NCBI GenBank assembly: GCA_900549335.1
Contig: UROJ01000010.1
Location: forward strand, 1 to 15,243
DNA: 15,243 nucleotides
Origin: an uncultured Collinsella sp.
GTDB lineage: Bacteria; Actinomycetota; Coriobacteriia; Coriobacteriales; Coriobacteriaceae
Direction of reading: 5' to 3'
This document shows, piece by piece, positions 6,067 through 15,243 of the stretch. The notes beneath the pieces are model-generated. The model searched no databases. It was not told the DNA's origin and saw only the letters and a program-made list of their open reading frames with translations. A program made the position numbers and the translations under genes. How positions within the stretch are numbered: position 1 is the first letter of the stretch; each line of letters starts with the position of its first letter.

Positions 6067-7026
6067 ATGGGTTTCACGATTCTTGGAACGGGCTCGGCGC
6101 TTCCTAAGCGCAGTGTTTCCAATGACGAGCTGTCCGAGTTTCTCGATACCTCGGATGAGTGGATTTTTACCCGCACAGGTATCAAGAGCCGCCACGTCTG
6201 CACCACCGAGTCACTTGACGACCTTGCCGTAGCGGCGAGCGAGCGGGCACTCCAGGTGTCCGGAATCGACGCGAGCCAGCTGGATCTGATCGTCTGCTCG
6301 ACGACGACGGGTGACCACCTTGTTCCCGCTGAGGCGTGTGCCGTTGCTGAGCGACTAGGCGCGACGTGCCCTGCCTTCGATGTCTCGGCGGCTTGTGCCG
6401 GCTTCGTATTTGCGCTCGATGTCGCCGAGGGCTATATCGCCCGCGGTCGCGCCACCTGCGTGCTTGTCGTTGCTGCCGAGCAGATGACGCGTGCGCTCGA
6501 CTGGACCGACCGCGCCACCTGCGTGCTCTTTGGCGATGGGGCAGGCGCCGCAGTGATTGGAGCTGGGGGAGACAACCCCCTTGCCGTTGAGCTTTCGACG
6601 GCGCCCGACGTCGAGACGTTGCGCGTATCCGGTCTGGTCGGCACCTCGCCGTTTAAGGCCTCTGCAGATAGCGAGAGCGTGCTGTCCATGAATGGCCGCC
6701 GCGTGTTCAAGTTCGGCGTCAACGCCATCTGCGACACGGTCCATAAGCTTGCGAGCGATGCGGGCATTTCGGTCGAAGACATCGACCATTTTGTATTCCA
6801 TCAGGCTAACGAACGAATCCTGAGTCAGGCGGTCAAGCGCCTGGGCGTGCCAGACGAGCGCGTGGTTCGAACGCTGCGCGAGACCGGCAACATTTCGAGC
6901 GCCTGCATTCCCTTTGCGCTTGATCGACTGGCACGCACCGACGCACTGAAAGCGGGCGACACCATTGCCCTCGTTGGATTTGGCGCCGGTTTGGATATAG
7001 GTGGCTATCTGCTTCGTTGGAAGTAG
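6067..7026 (+). CDS. fabH: Beta-ketoacyl-ACP synthase III
   Basis: FabH condenses an acyl-CoA primer (acetyl-CoA or a short branched acyl-CoA) with malonyl-ACP and so starts fatty-acid synthesis. The 319-residue protein is of normal length and carries the full Cys-His-Asn triad: Cys110 in SAACAGF, His245 in FHQANERI and Asn275 in ETGNISSACIP. The C-terminal GFGAGLDIGGYLLRW motif is typical. ATG 6067 is chosen because AAAGGAGGT (6053-6061) sits 5 bases before it; GTG 6064 is only 2 bases from the same site, and an upstream ATG at 6010 would run through the repeats. It opens the fab-acc operon, is divergent from birA and is the point where transcription control is expected. Primer preference cannot be read from the sequence. 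Confidence 0.96.
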   Translation: MGFTILGTGSALPKRSVSNDELSEFLDTSDEWIFTRTGIKSRHVCTTESLDDLAVAASERALQVSGIDASQLDLIVCSTTTGDHLVPAEACAVAERLGATCPAFDVSAACAGFVFALDVAEGYIARGRATCVLVVAAEQMTRALDWTDRATCVLFGDGAGAAVIGAGGDNPLAVELSTAPDVETLRVSGLVGTSPFKASADSESVLSMNGRRVFKFGVNAICDTVHKLASDAGISVEDIDHFVFHQANERILSQAVKRLGVPDERVVRTLRETGNISSACIPFALDRLARTDALKAGDTIALVGFGAGLDIGGYLLRWK

Positions 7027-7078
7027 TCGCACATAGGAAATAAAAACGCCCCTAGGGCACAAACAAAGGAGAACTACC

Positions 7079-7315
7079 ATGGCAGATCAGAAGACCTTCG
7101 AGCGCGTTTGCGACGTTATCCGCGAGACCGCCGGCCTTGACGACGTCGAGATGAAGCCTGAGTCCACGCTCGAGGAGATTGGCCTCGACAGTCTGGGCAC
7201 CGTCGAGATCCTCGTCGCCGTCGAGGACGAGTTTGGTATCCAGCTCGATACCGAGGAGAACCCCAAGACGGTCGGCGAGTTCGCCGATACGGTCGAGGCG
7301 GCATTGGAGAAGTAG
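7079..7315 (+). CDS. acpP: Acyl carrier protein
   Basis: ACP carries the growing acyl chain on a 4'-phosphopantetheine arm and presents it to every enzyme of the pathway. The 78-residue acidic protein has the prosthetic-group site at Ser38 in the LDSLGTVE motif and the four-helix ACP pattern. The ATG follows AAAGGAG. The 52-base gap from fabH is one of the longest in the operon and holds a small GCCC/GGGC hairpin (7048-7058); this might allow separate control of the abundant ACP, but no promoter is evident. Attachment of the arm needs an AcpS that is not in the window. The stop codon is 2 bases before the fabK start. Confidence 0.96.
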   Translation: MADQKTFERVCDVIRETAGLDDVEMKPESTLEEIGLDSLGTVEILVAVEDEFGIQLDTEENPKTVGEFADTVEAALEK

Positions 7316-7317
7316 AG

Positions 7318-8262
7318 ATGCTCAAGACTCCTCTCTGCGATCTGCTCGGCATCGAAAAGCCCGTGTTCCAGGGCGGTATGGCTTGGATTGCCGACGCCTC
7401 GTTGGCGTCCGCAGTGTCCGAGGCGGGCGGCTTAGGGATTATCGCAGCCATGAACGCCGACGCCAACTGGCTGCGCGACCAGATTCACGAGCTGCGCGCC
7501 AGGACGGATAAACCCTTTGGCGTCAACGTCATGCTCATGAGCCCGTTTGCCGACGAGGTCGCGCAGGTCGTGATTGACGAGCGAGTGCCGGTCGTCGTGA
7601 CGGGCGCCGGCAATCCTGCCAAGTACATGAAGGCGTGGAACGAGGCGGGCATCAAGGTCATCCCGGTCGTTGCCTCGGTGGCGCTGGCGCGCCTCGTGGT
7701 GCGTCGTGGAGCCACGGCGGTTGTTGCCGAGGGTACCGAATCGGGCGGCCATATTGGCGAGACCTCGACGATGGCACTGGTGCCGCAGGTCGTCGATGCG
7801 GTCGACATTCCCGTCGTGGCCGCCGGCGGTATCGCGGATGGCCGCGGGGTGGCGGCCGCCTTTATGCTTGGCGCCGCTGGCGTCCAAGTGGGTACGCGTT
7901 TTCTCGTTGCCGATGAGTGCACCGTCTCGGAGCAGTACAAGGAGATGATCCTGAAGGCCAACGACACTTCGACGCGTGCGACCGGCCGCTCGACGGGACA
8001 TCCGGTGCGCGCCCTCAAGAGTCCCTTCACCAACGCCTACGCCAAGAGCGAGGCGGCGGGCGTAAGTGTCGAGGAGCTCGGGGCCATGGGCACGGGCGCC
8101 CTTCGCAAGGCCGCCAAGGACGGCAATTACGAAGAGGGTTCGTTTTTGTGTGGACAGATTGCCGGCATGGTTAGCGAGCGCCAGAGCGCACGCGAAATCG
8201 TTGACGACCTGGTCGATGGCGCCGAGCGCGTCCTGAAGGGTGCGTGCGCATGGGTAGCGTAG
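7318..8262 (+). CDS. fabK: Enoyl-ACP reductase II (FMN-dependent)
   Basis: FabK reduces trans-2-enoyl-ACP to acyl-ACP with NAD(P)H through FMN, the last step of each elongation cycle. The 314-residue TIM-barrel protein has the nitronate-monooxygenase-like fold motifs: QGGMAWIAD at 18-26, VVAEGTESGGHIGE at 135-148 with the catalytic His145, AAGGIADGRG at 168-177 and GVQVGTRF at 188-195. FabK and 2-nitropropane dioxygenases are related, but the position between acpP and fabD settles the role. The gene starts 2 bases after acpP, with the GGAGAAG inside the acpP end as its ribosome-binding site, so translation is probably coupled. No FabI-type reductase is encoded here. FabK enzymes are insensitive to triclosan. 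Confidence 0.94.
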   Translation: MLKTPLCDLLGIEKPVFQGGMAWIADASLASAVSEAGGLGIIAAMNADANWLRDQIHELRARTDKPFGVNVMLMSPFADEVAQVVIDERVPVVVTGAGNPAKYMKAWNEAGIKVIPVVASVALARLVVRRGATAVVAEGTESGGHIGETSTMALVPQVVDAVDIPVVAAGGIADGRGVAAAFMLGAAGVQVGTRFLVADECTVSEQYKEMILKANDTSTRATGRSTGHPVRALKSPFTNAYAKSEAAGVSVEELGAMGTGALRKAAKDGNYEEGSFLCGQIAGMVSERQSAREIVDDLVDGAERVLKGACAWVA

Positions 8263-9176
8263 CGTTTCTGTTTGCCGGCCAGGGTGCCCAACACCCCGCG
8301 ATGGGCGTCGATCTGATCGAGACATCGCCGGCGGCCGCCGAGGTGTTCGCGATCGCCGACGAGGTGCGCCCGGGGACCAGCGAGCAGTGCCGGAGCGCCT
8401 CCAAGGAGGAGCTCTCGCAGACCGAGAACACGCAGCCGTGCGTGTTCGTTCACGACCTGGCAGCGGCCGCCGCATTGCGTGAGCGCGGCGTGGTGCCTGC
8501 CGCCTGTGCGGGATTTTCGCTGGGCGAGGTCGCCGCGCTCACCTTTGCGGGGGCGTTCGATACGCGAGCGGGCTTTGAGCTTGTGTTCGAGCGCGCGGCG
8601 CTGATGGCCGCGGCTGCCGAGCGCCATCCGGGCGGCATGCGCGCCGTCATCAAGCTCGATGCGGCGCAAGTCGAGAACCTGGCTGCGCAGGCCGGCGAGG
8701 ACTGCTGGCCGGTCAACTACAACAGCCCGCAGCAGACGGTTGTTGCCGGAGCGCCCGAGGCGCTGCAGGCGCTCGACGTCCTAGTAAAAGAGGCTGGCGG
8801 CCGCGCCATGAAGGTCGCGGTGTCGGGTGCATTTCATAGCCCCTATATGGCCGAGGCGACCTGTGGCCTTGCCGCATATATTGAGGCCGGTCACGCGCCG
8901 TCCCCGTTGCTCATTCCTGTTTTGGCAAATATGACAGCGGCGCCCTATCCGGCGGACCCCCAGACGGCATCGGGTGTCTTGGCCAATCAAGTGAGCCATG
9001 CCGTGCGCTGGGTCGATACGCTGCACACTCTGCAGGATCAAGGCATCGACACATTTATTGAGGTCGGTCCTGGCAAAACACTGTCGGGCCTGGTCAAGCG
9101 TACGCTGAGCGACGTTCGCGTTTATTCGTGCGAAACGGCCGAGCAGGTCGCAGCTATTGCCGATGAGCTCGCATAG
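8250..9176 (+). CDS. fabD: Malonyl-CoA:ACP transacylase
   Basis: FabD moves malonate from CoA to ACP, supplying the extender unit to FabH and FabF. The 308-residue protein shows the N-terminal FAGQGAQ (9-14), the nucleophile elbow GFSLGE with Ser90, Arg115 in LVFERAAL, His196 in SGAFHSPYM and the C-terminal EVGPGKTLSGLVKR motif. ATG 8250 is preferred because AAGGG (8236-8240) is 9 bases upstream; GTG 8244 would be too close. The start lies inside the end of fabK (13-base overlap), so translation is likely coupled. Confidence 0.95.
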   Translation: MGSVAFLFAGQGAQHPAMGVDLIETSPAAAEVFAIADEVRPGTSEQCRSASKEELSQTENTQPCVFVHDLAAAAALRERGVVPAACAGFSLGEVAALTFAGAFDTRAGFELVFERAALMAAAAERHPGGMRAVIKLDAAQVENLAAQAGEDCWPVNYNSPQQTVVAGAPEALQALDVLVKEAGGRAMKVAVSGAFHSPYMAEATCGLAAYIEAGHAPSPLLIPVLANMTAAPYPADPQTASGVLANQVSHAVRWVDTLHTLQDQGIDTFIEVGPGKTLSGLVKRTLSDVRVYSCETAEQVAAIADELA

Positions 9177-9206
9177 CCCACAGGGCTGTAACCCGAAAGG
9201 AATGAC

Positions 9207-9980
9207 ATGGGCAACTTGAACAACGGCGCGCTCGAGCGCAACGACTCACGCCGTGTGGCACTGGTCACGGGCGGCTCGCGGGGAATCGGCCGCGCTTGTG
9301 CGGTTGGCTTGGCGGAGGACGGCTTTGATATTGCCGTCGTCTATGCCGGTAGCGTCGATGCCGCGCGCGAGACATGCGGAGCCTGCGAGATGGTTGGCGC
9401 CACGGCGCGCGCATATCAATGCGACGTGGCAGACCCCGCTGCCGTCAATGCGTGCGTGGAAGCGGTCCTCAACGACTTTGGCTCCATTTGGGCGCTCGTC
9501 AACAACGCCGGCATCACGCGCGACGGCCTGCTCATGCGTATGGGTGACGATGCCTTCGACCGCGTGCTCGATGTCAATCTCAAGGGCACGTTCAATACGA
9601 CGCGCGCACTCACCAAGACCTTTATGCGCCAGCGCGGCGGTTGCGTCATCAACATGAGCTCGGTTGTGGGCCTGATGGGCAATGCCGGGCAGGCCAACTA
9701 CGCTGCCTCCAAGGCGGGCGTCATCGGCCTGACCAAGGCGGTAGCGCGCGAGCTTGCGCCCCGCGGCGTACGAGTGAACGCGGTCGCACCCGGGTTTGTC
9801 GAGACGGATATGACGGCAAAGCTCTCGGAGAAGGTTCGCGCGGCAACCGAGGAGCAGATTCCCCTAAAGCGCATGGCGCGCCCCGAGGAAGTGGCCGGCG
9901 TGGTGCGCTTTTTAGCGAGCGATGCGGCTGCCTACATTACGGGCGAGGTCGTACGCGTCGACGGCGGAATGGCGATGTAG
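9207..9980 (+). CDS. fabG: 3-oxoacyl-ACP reductase
   Basis: FabG reduces 3-ketoacyl-ACP to 3-hydroxyacyl-ACP with NADPH. The 257-residue protein is a classical short-chain dehydrogenase: cofactor motif TGGSRGIG (21-28), CDV acidic turn (72-74), NNAG (99-102), Asn124 in the DVNLKG segment, catalytic Ser152, Tyr165 and Lys169 in the SSVVG...YAASK pattern, and a C-terminal YITGEVVRVDGG. The first 15 residues, before the first strand, are longer than in E. coli FabG. The ATG follows AAAGGA. It lies 30 bases after fabD and 39 bases before fabF. Confidence 0.95.
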   Translation: MGNLNNGALERNDSRRVALVTGGSRGIGRACAVGLAEDGFDIAVVYAGSVDAARETCGACEMVGATARAYQCDVADPAAVNACVEAVLNDFGSIWALVNNAGITRDGLLMRMGDDAFDRVLDVNLKGTFNTTRALTKTFMRQRGGCVINMSSVVGLMGNAGQANYAASKAGVIGLTKAVARELAPRGVRVNAVAPGFVETDMTAKLSEKVRAATEEQIPLKRMARPEEVAGVVRFLASDAAAYITGEVVRVDGGMAM

Positions 9981-10019
9981 AAATCAGGACCGAAGAACGG
10001 CTTGGATGAGGAGACCATG

Positions 10020-11267
10020 ATGGAACAGAGAGTTGCAATCACCGGTATCGGTGCCGTGTCGCCGCTCGGCAACACCGCGCTTGCCACCTGGGCGGCCATG
10101 TGCGCCGGCACGTGCGGCATCGGCCCGATCACGCACTTCGATACCGATGCATTTGCTGTCAAGGTGGCAGCCGAGGTCAAGGGCTTTGACGGCAACGAGT
10201 ACTTTGGCAAGCGTGACGCCAAGCATCTCGACCCCTGCGTTCAGTTTGCGATGGCGGCTTCGGACGAAGCCATGCACGATGCGGGCTTTGATGCCGAAGG
10301 CGCCATCGATCGAGAGCGCCTGGGCGTCTACGTGGGGTCGGGCGTGGGCGGCATGCAGACACTCGTCGACAACGTCCACACGATCGCCGATCGGGGGCCT
10401 CGTCGCGCATCTCCTTACATGATCGCGATGATGATTCCCAACATGGCTTCGGGCAACATCGCGATTCGCCATAAGGCAAAGGGCCCGACCCTGCCCGTCG
10501 TGACCGCGTGCGCAACCTCGGCCCATGCGGTGGGCGAGGCGTTCCGCGCCATCAAGCACGGCTATGCCGATGCGATTCTCGCCGGCGGTGCTGAGGCCGC
10601 AATTATCCCCGATGCCGTTGCGGGCTTTACGTCCTGCCGCGCATTGACCACCAATCCCGATCCCGCGACGGCATGCCGTCCGTTCGATGCAGACCGCGAC
10701 GGCTTTGTGATGGGCGAGGGCGCCTGCGTGCTCGTGCTCGAGAGCATGGAACATGCGCAGGCGCGCGGTGCGCACATTTATGCCGAGGTCGTGGGCTACG
10801 GCAACACCGATGATGCCTATCACATCACGAGCCCCGATCCCGAGGCTGCCGGCATTGCCCGTGCGATATCACTGGCGGTGGCCGAGGGCGACGTTAAGCC
10901 TTCCGAGGGCCTCTACATCAACGCTCACGGCACCTCGACCAAGCTCAACGATTCGTCCGAGACGGCGGGCATTAAGCGTGCGCTCGGCGAGGACGCGGCA
11001 CGCGCCGCGCACGTCTCGTCGACCAAGTCGATGACCGGCCACATGATCGGTGCCACGGGCACCATCGAGGTCATGGCCTGTGCCATGGCGCTCGAGCAGG
11101 GTGTGGTACCCCCGACTATTAACTACCACACGCCCGATCCCGCCTGCGATCTTGATTACACGCCTAATCGAGCGGTTCGCGCCGACCTTACCTGGGCGCT
11201 TTCGACCAACCTGGGCTTTGGCGGGCACAACGCCGCCATCGCGCTGCGTAGATATACGAGGAGCTAG
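10020..11267 (+). CDS. fabF: Beta-ketoacyl-ACP synthase II
   Basis: FabF elongates acyl-ACP by condensation with malonyl-ACP. The 415-residue protein has the full Cys-His-His set of this class: Cys164 in VTACATSAH, His303 in NAHGTSTKLND and His341 in KSMTGHMIGATG with Lys336. The NLGFGGHNAAIAL end is standard. Three starts are possible: TTG 10002, ATG 10017 and ATG 10020. GAGGAG at 10008-10013 is 6 bases before ATG 10020, and the protein from there begins MEQRVAITGIGAVSPLG, as in the family, so I use it. It is the only elongating condensing enzyme seen; no FabB is present. Confidence 0.95.
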   Translation: MEQRVAITGIGAVSPLGNTALATWAAMCAGTCGIGPITHFDTDAFAVKVAAEVKGFDGNEYFGKRDAKHLDPCVQFAMAASDEAMHDAGFDAEGAIDRERLGVYVGSGVGGMQTLVDNVHTIADRGPRRASPYMIAMMIPNMASGNIAIRHKAKGPTLPVVTACATSAHAVGEAFRAIKHGYADAILAGGAEAAIIPDAVAGFTSCRALTTNPDPATACRPFDADRDGFVMGEGACVLVLESMEHAQARGAHIYAEVVGYGNTDDAYHITSPDPEAAGIARAISLAVAEGDVKPSEGLYINAHGTSTKLNDSSETAGIKRALGEDAARAAHVSSTKSMTGHMIGATGTIEVMACAMALEQGVVPPTINYHTPDPACDLDYTPNRAVRADLTWALSTNLGFGGHNAAIALRRYTRS

Positions 11268-11270
11268 AGC

Positions 11271-11747
11271 ATGGATTCCAAAAGACTTGCCGAGATAGCC
11301 GATGTTATGGAGGACCGCGGCCTCACGCGCGTACGCGTTGAGGAGTCCGATGGCACCGCGGTCGAACTTGAGCGCGTGAGCGCCGCGCAGCCGGTTGCCG
11401 TGCCCATGCCTATGCCGGGTGCCGTGACTGCTCCGGCGGTGGCTCCTGTCGCCATGCCTGCCGCCGCACCGGAGCCCACCGCGCAGGCGCCTGCCGCCGC
11501 ACCGGAGCCCAAGGGCACCGAGGTGACCGCTCCCATGGTTGGCGTTTTCTATGCTGCCCCGGCGCCGGGTGACGAGCCGTTTGTGCACGTGGGCTCCAAG
11601 GTCAAGGCCGGCGAGACCCTCTGCATCATCGAGGCCATGAAGGTTCTCAACGAGGTGACGGCCGAGGCAGACGGCGAGGTGCTCGAGATCTGCGTGGCCG
11701 ACGGCGACCTCGTGGAGTTTGGCAGCTGCCTCATGAGGATCGGATAG
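11271..11747 (+). CDS. accB: Biotin carboxyl carrier protein of acetyl-CoA carboxylase
   Basis: AccB carries biotin between the carboxylase (AccC) and the carboxyltransferase (AccD-AccA). The 158-residue protein has an N-terminal region of about 38 residues (DSKRLAEIADVMEDRGLTRVRVEE), a Pro/Ala-rich flexible linker at about 39-84, and the C-terminal biotinyl domain. The biotin site is Lys124 in IIEAMKVLNEV; the residue after Lys is Val, where Met or Leu is more frequent. The linker contains a 23-base perfect repeat at 33-base spacing (11456-11478 and 11489-11511), which encodes two copies of a PAAAPEP segment. The start is 3 bases after the fabF stop with GAGGAG (11258-11263) as ribosome-binding site. 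The modifying enzyme is the divergently encoded BirA. Confidence 0.95.
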   Translation: MDSKRLAEIADVMEDRGLTRVRVEESDGTAVELERVSAAQPVAVPMPMPGAVTAPAVAPVAMPAAAPEPTAQAPAAAPEPKGTEVTAPMVGVFYAAPAPGDEPFVHVGSKVKAGETLCIIEAMKVLNEVTAEADGEVLEICVADGDLVEFGSCLMRIG

Positions 11748-11750
11748 GTG

Positions 11751-12179
11751 ATGTCCATGAACAAAGAAGAGCTCAAGAAGCTGTTGCCGCATCGCGAGCC
11801 GATGCTTTTGCTCGACGAGGCCGAGCTGGTGGGCGACGAGGCCCACGGCAAGATCACGATCACGGGCGACGAGTACTTTTTGCAGGGGCATTTTCCGGGA
11901 AACCCGGTGGTCCCCGGCGTGATTCAGTGCGAGATGCTCGCCCAAAACTGTTGCGTGCTGCTGATGGACGACGAGGAAGCGCGCGGCGCGACGCCGTTCT
12001 ACACGAGTCTGGACAAGGTGCGCTTTAAGCGTCCGGTGCGCCCGGGCGACACGGTTGATCTGGTGTGCACCATCACGCGTGCGCGCGGGCCGTTCCGCTT
12101 TGCGACGGGTACTGCGAGCGTCAACGGTGAGGTTTGCTGCCGCGCCGATATGTCTTTTGCACTCATGCACGAAAGTTAA
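11751..12179 (+). CDS. fabZ: 3-hydroxyacyl-ACP dehydratase
   Basis: FabZ removes water from 3-hydroxyacyl-ACP to give trans-2-enoyl-ACP for FabK. The protein of about 142 residues is a single hot-dog fold with the family signatures LLPHREPMLLLD near the N-terminus and QGHFPGNPVVPGVIQCEMLAQ at about 45-65. Catalytic His47 and Glu61 are present; Glu rather than Asp marks it as FabZ, not FabA. The start is uncertain among GTG 11748, ATG 11751 and ATG 11757; GAGGAT (11735-11740) is 7, 10 and 16 bases upstream respectively. It directly follows the accB stop and lies 10 bases before accC. No isomerase for unsaturated fatty acids (FabM, FabN) is seen in the window. Confidence 0.94.
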   Translation: MSMNKEELKKLLPHREPMLLLDEAELVGDEAHGKITITGDEYFLQGHFPGNPVVPGVIQCEMLAQNCCVLLMDDEEARGATPFYTSLDKVRFKRPVRPGDTVDLVCTITRARGPFRFATGTASVNGEVCCRADMSFALMHES

Positions 12180-12189
12180 GGAAGGCTTC

Positions 12190-13519
<1,330 letters not shown>

Positions 13520-13533
<14 letters not shown>

Positions 13534-15243
13534 AAAAGCGAAGACGGTCAACGTCCTCGAGGGACCGATGACCGAGTCGTGCGCCGAGTTTCCCGCGCGC
13601 CACGTGTTTATCAAGTGCCCGGAGTGCCGCCGCGTGATCGATGAGGCACGCCTACACGACAACCTCGAGGTCTGCCCTCGTTGCGGCAAACACTTTCGCG
13701 TGAGCGGTCGCGCGCGCATGCGCATGACGGTCGACGAGGGCACGTTTGAGGAATGGGATGCCAATCTGGCGCCGGAGGACTTCCTCTCGTTTCCCGGCTA
13801 TGCCGACAAGCTCAAGAGCGTGAGCGAGCGTTCGGGCGAGCGCGATGCCGTTGTGTGCGGCAGGGGCAAAATCTGCGGTTGCGATACCGCGCTCTTCTTT
13901 ATGGACGCCAACTTTATGATGGGCTCGATGGGCTCCGTGGTGGGCGAGAAGATCTGTCGCACATTTGAGCGTGCGACCGAGCTGGGATTGCCGGTTGTCG
14001 GCTTTACCGTTTCGGGCGGTGCGCGCATGCAGGAGGGCGTGACCTCGCTTATGCAGATGGCCAAGATTTCTGCGGCGGTTAGGCGCCACAGTGAGGCGGG
14101 CGGCCTGTATGTCACGGTGCTCACCGACCCCACGACCGGAGGCGTAACCGCGAGCTTTGCTATGGAGGGCGACATTATCCTGGCCGAGCCCGATGCCCTG
14201 ACGGCATTTGCAGGCCCGCGCGTGATCGAGCAGAACATGCACAAGCGCCTGCCCAAGGGATTCCAGCGCTCCGAGTTTTTGCTGGAGCACGGCTTTTGCG
14301 ATGCCGTTGTACCGCGTGGCGAGGTTGCGCTCACGGTAGGCGAGCTGCTGGCGCTGCACGAAGGGCACGCGCCCGGCCTGGGGGCACCGCACGAGATTGT
14401 GCATACGGGCCGCCGCGGCAAAAAGCTGGGACATTTGTTCAAGCGCTCGGCCGCACCAAAAACCGCGCTCGAGATTGTCAAGCAGACCCGCTCGGCAGAT
14501 CGCGCCACGGCAGGCGAGATGATCTCGCTGGGCCTGGATGGATTTGTGGAGCTGCACGGCGACCGCTACTTTGGCGACGACGCTGCTGTGGTGGCTGGCA
14601 TTGGCTGGAAAGACGGACGCCCCGTAACGGTCATCGCCGTCGAGCGCGGCACCACGACTAAAGAGCGTATGCGTCGCAACTTTGGTATGGCACATCCCGA
14701 GGGCTACCGCAAAGCGCGTCGCCTGATGCGCCAGGCCGAAAAGTTTGGTCGACCGGTTCTGTGCCTGGTCGATACTTCGGGCGCGTTTTGCGGCATCGGT
14801 GCCGAGGAACGCGGCCAGGGTGAGGCGATTGCCCAGAATCTCATAGAGATGAGCGGCCTCAAGACGCCGATTGTCTCGGTGGTGACAGGCGAGGGCGGCT
14901 CTGGTGGCGCGCTGGCGCTGTCCGTGGCCGACCGCATCCTGATGCTCTCGAGCTCGGCCTATTCGGTCGTGAGCCCCGAGGCCTGTGCGTCGATCCTGTG
15001 GAAGGATACCGAGCGCGCGAATGAGGCCGCCGAGGCGCTTAAGCTCACGGCCCCCGATCTGTTGGCGCTCGGCATCATCGACGGCATTGTTGACGATAGG
15101 GGCCTGTCGCATGAGGAGATCGCCGGTGCCGTCATGTCCTCGGCATTTGATGCCTTCGATACGCTTGGGCAGCTCGACGACGCGACCCTCACAAACCTCC
15201 GCTACGAAAAGTACCGCGCAATCGGTCAGTACCGCACGATGTG
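13520..15243 (+). CDS. accDA: Acetyl-CoA carboxylase carboxyltransferase, fused beta-alpha subunits (AccD-AccA), 3' end cut by window
   Basis: One uninterrupted frame runs from ATG 13520 to the window edge (574 residues seen) and contains both carboxyltransferase subunits, which move the carboxyl from biotin to acetyl-CoA to form malonyl-CoA. Residues 1 to about 285 are AccD: a zinc ribbon with Cys33, Cys36, Cys52, Cys55 (CX2C-X15-CX2C) and the oxyanion motif SGGARMQEG (165-173). From about 315 on is AccA: DGFVELHGDR (340-349), RNFGMAHPEGYRKA (386-399), GAEERGQGEAIAQN (427-440), GEGGSGGALAL (457-467) and SPEACASILWKD (485-496). AccA's usual N-terminal helical region of roughly 55 residues is missing and replaced by a short basic linker (about 286-312). 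ATG 13520 has a weak GGGG 8 bases upstream; ATG 13526 is an alternative. Residues 560-574 resemble the last residues of AccA, so the gene should end soon after the edge. Confidence 0.94.

Noticed and set aside
10002..10019. TTG start for fabF
   Set aside because: The GAGGAG ribosome-binding site lies downstream of this TTG and fits ATG 10020; the extra residues are not typical of FabF.
13652..15112. Long minus-strand open frame over accDA (486 codons)
   Set aside because: The plus-strand frame carries all carboxyltransferase motifs; the opposite frame is a composition artefact.

Overview
The window reads as housekeeping chromosome from a high-GC Gram-positive gut-type bacterium. It is most probably an actinomycetote of the class Coriobacteriia, Collinsella-like. 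I infer this from the G/C-ending codons, strong GGAGG ribosome-binding sites, an S12-S7-EF-G block with actinobacterial-style proteins, and a fatty-acid cluster of the FabK type. The taxonomic call is inference; no 16S or other marker is present.

Layout. (1) 1-1248: the C-terminal end of an ECF-type sigma factor overlaps a single-pass membrane protein that looks like its anti-sigma partner. A rho-independent terminator closes the pair. (2) 1249-1584: a 336-base non-coding stretch holding that terminator, a second terminator-like hairpin, a good sigma70-type promoter (TTGACG-17-TATCCT) and the leader of the str operon. (3) 1585-4997: rpsL, rpsG, fusA, rpsJ. There is no tuf gene between fusA and rpsJ, and a strong terminator follows rpsJ directly, so S10 is cut off from the rest of an S10 operon. 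(4) 5114-5890, minus strand: birA, a biotin-protein ligase without an N-terminal DNA-binding domain. (5) 5891-6066: a divergent regulatory region with two near-identical 18-base repeats. (6) 6067 to the right edge: a complete type II fatty-acid synthesis operon, fabH-acpP-fabK-fabD-fabG-fabF-accB-fabZ-accC-accDA, all on the plus strand with very short gaps or overlaps.

How the genes work together. AccC and biotinylated AccB carboxylate biotin, and the fused AccD-AccA carboxyltransferase passes the carboxyl to acetyl-CoA to make malonyl-CoA. FabD loads malonate onto ACP. FabH starts the chain, FabF extends it, and FabG, FabZ and FabK reduce, dehydrate and reduce each new unit. BirA, transcribed divergently, supplies the biotin on AccB. 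The gene order is the one known from streptococci and related Firmicutes, which is unusual for an actinomycetote.

I see no new defence, mobile or secondary-metabolite system. The points most worth a second look are the paired repeats in front of fabH, the AccD-AccA fusion with a shortened AccA N-terminus, a natural arginine at S12 position 88 (a site where this change is linked to streptomycin resistance), the tuf-less str operon with an isolated rpsJ, and a hairpin between rpsL and rpsG placed where S7 autoregulates in E. coli.
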